Source: Actinomycetes bacterium (GTDB lineage: Bacteria; Actinomycetota; Coriobacteriia; Anaerosomatales; Anaerosomataceae). Taken from it: a stretch of 5,444 bases of DNA. The notes beneath the pieces are model-generated. The model had not been told where the DNA came from. It searched no databases and worked only from the letters and a program-made list of their open reading frames with translations. The translations under genes and the position numbers were made by a program. Of the stretch, positions 5,271 through 5,444 are shown piece after piece (the stretch's first letter is position 1; the number at the start of each line of letters is the position of its first letter). The stretch covers positions 1 to 5,444 of the forward strand of contig JAJZRZ010000125.1 of the NCBI GenBank assembly GCA_021850085.1. The letters run 5' to 3'.

Positions 5271-5444
5271 ATGGAGACGAGCCACGGGCTTCCGTTGTTG
5301 GAGGGCGACGGTTTCGTGCTGCGCTCGCTCAGGCGCGACGATGCCGACGCGATGCTGGCGCTGCTCGGACAACCTGGCGTACGGCGATGGTGGGGCATCT
5401 ATGACTCCGCACGTCTCGACCGCGACTTCTACGATCCCGCGTGG
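5271..5444 (+). CDS. GNAT-family N-acetyltransferase, N-terminal part (cut by the window end)
   Basis: Only the first 58 codons are present, and the frame is open to the last base. The protein starts METSHGLPLLEGDGFVLRSL, followed by RRDDADAMLALLGQPGVRRW and then WGIYDSARLDRDFYDPAW. A beta strand (FVLRSL), a helix carrying an Arg-Asp-Asp-Ala motif, and a Val-Arg-Arg-Trp-Trp-Gly segment form the usual N-terminus of GNAT acetyltransferases. The Trp-Trp-Gly form resembles the aminoglycoside 6'-N-acetyltransferase-like branch. GNAT enzymes move an acetyl group from acetyl-CoA to an amine. The acetyl-CoA-binding motif would lie beyond the window, so the substrate cannot be judged, and resistance function should not be assumed. 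The gene is divergent from apgM across 49 bp. Confidence 0.8.
   Translation, partial: METSHGLPLLEGDGFVLRSLRRDDADAMLALLGQPGVRRWWGIYDSARLDRDFYDPAW

Noticed and set aside
5222..5398. Upstream extension of the apgM frame to 452 residues
   Set aside because: The added 59 residues overlap the divergent acetyltransferase and are Ser/Pro/Arg-rich filler. The GTG at 5221 with GGGAGG is a much better start.
1..5444. CRISPR arrays, insertion sequences, long direct repeats, toxin-antitoxin pairs
   Set aside because: I looked for spaced repeats, terminal inverted repeats with a transposase, and small gene pairs, and saw none. The only repeats are short hairpins in gene gaps.

Overview
The window is high-GC bacterial chromosome (about two-thirds G+C by eye, with strongly G/C-biased third codon positions). 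It carries a compact minus-strand gene group and the start of one divergent plus-strand gene. The GC level, the use of GTG starts and the gene families suggest an actinobacterium or a similar high-GC lineage, but no rRNA or other taxonomic marker is present, so this is only a leaning.

Layout from right to left, the direction of transcription for most genes. At the right edge a plus-strand GNAT acetyltransferase gene starts at 5271 and runs off the window. Divergent from it across a 49-bp spacer is apgM (5221-4040), an archaeal-type cofactor-independent phosphoglycerate mutase of the 'proposed homoserine kinase' subgroup. After a 92-bp gap with a hairpin come ku (3947-3132) and ligD (3131-687), which abut exactly: the ku TAG is followed at once by the ligD GTG. 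Together they encode a complete two-component bacterial non-homologous end-joining (NHEJ) system. Ku holds broken DNA ends. LigD, with domain order phosphoesterase-ligase-polymerase, trims, fills and seals them. All the catalytic residues I could place in the three LigD domains are intact.

Downstream of ligD a hairpin closes the group. A separate gene for a small exported protein (567-100) follows, with its own extended -10 promoter and Shine-Dalgarno site. Its product has a clear Sec signal peptide and the first part of a conserved secreted, possibly lysozyme-like domain, but it stops in the middle of that domain.

The last ~80-100 bp on the left are clearly poorer in G+C (about 44% over bases 1-80). 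They hold what may be the 3' tail of an unrelated plus-strand gene. The sharp composition change right at the end of the shortened gene suggests a rearrangement or insertion junction, or an assembly edge. This is the most interesting spot in the window. The rest is well-known biology, and I see no sign of an undescribed multi-gene system.
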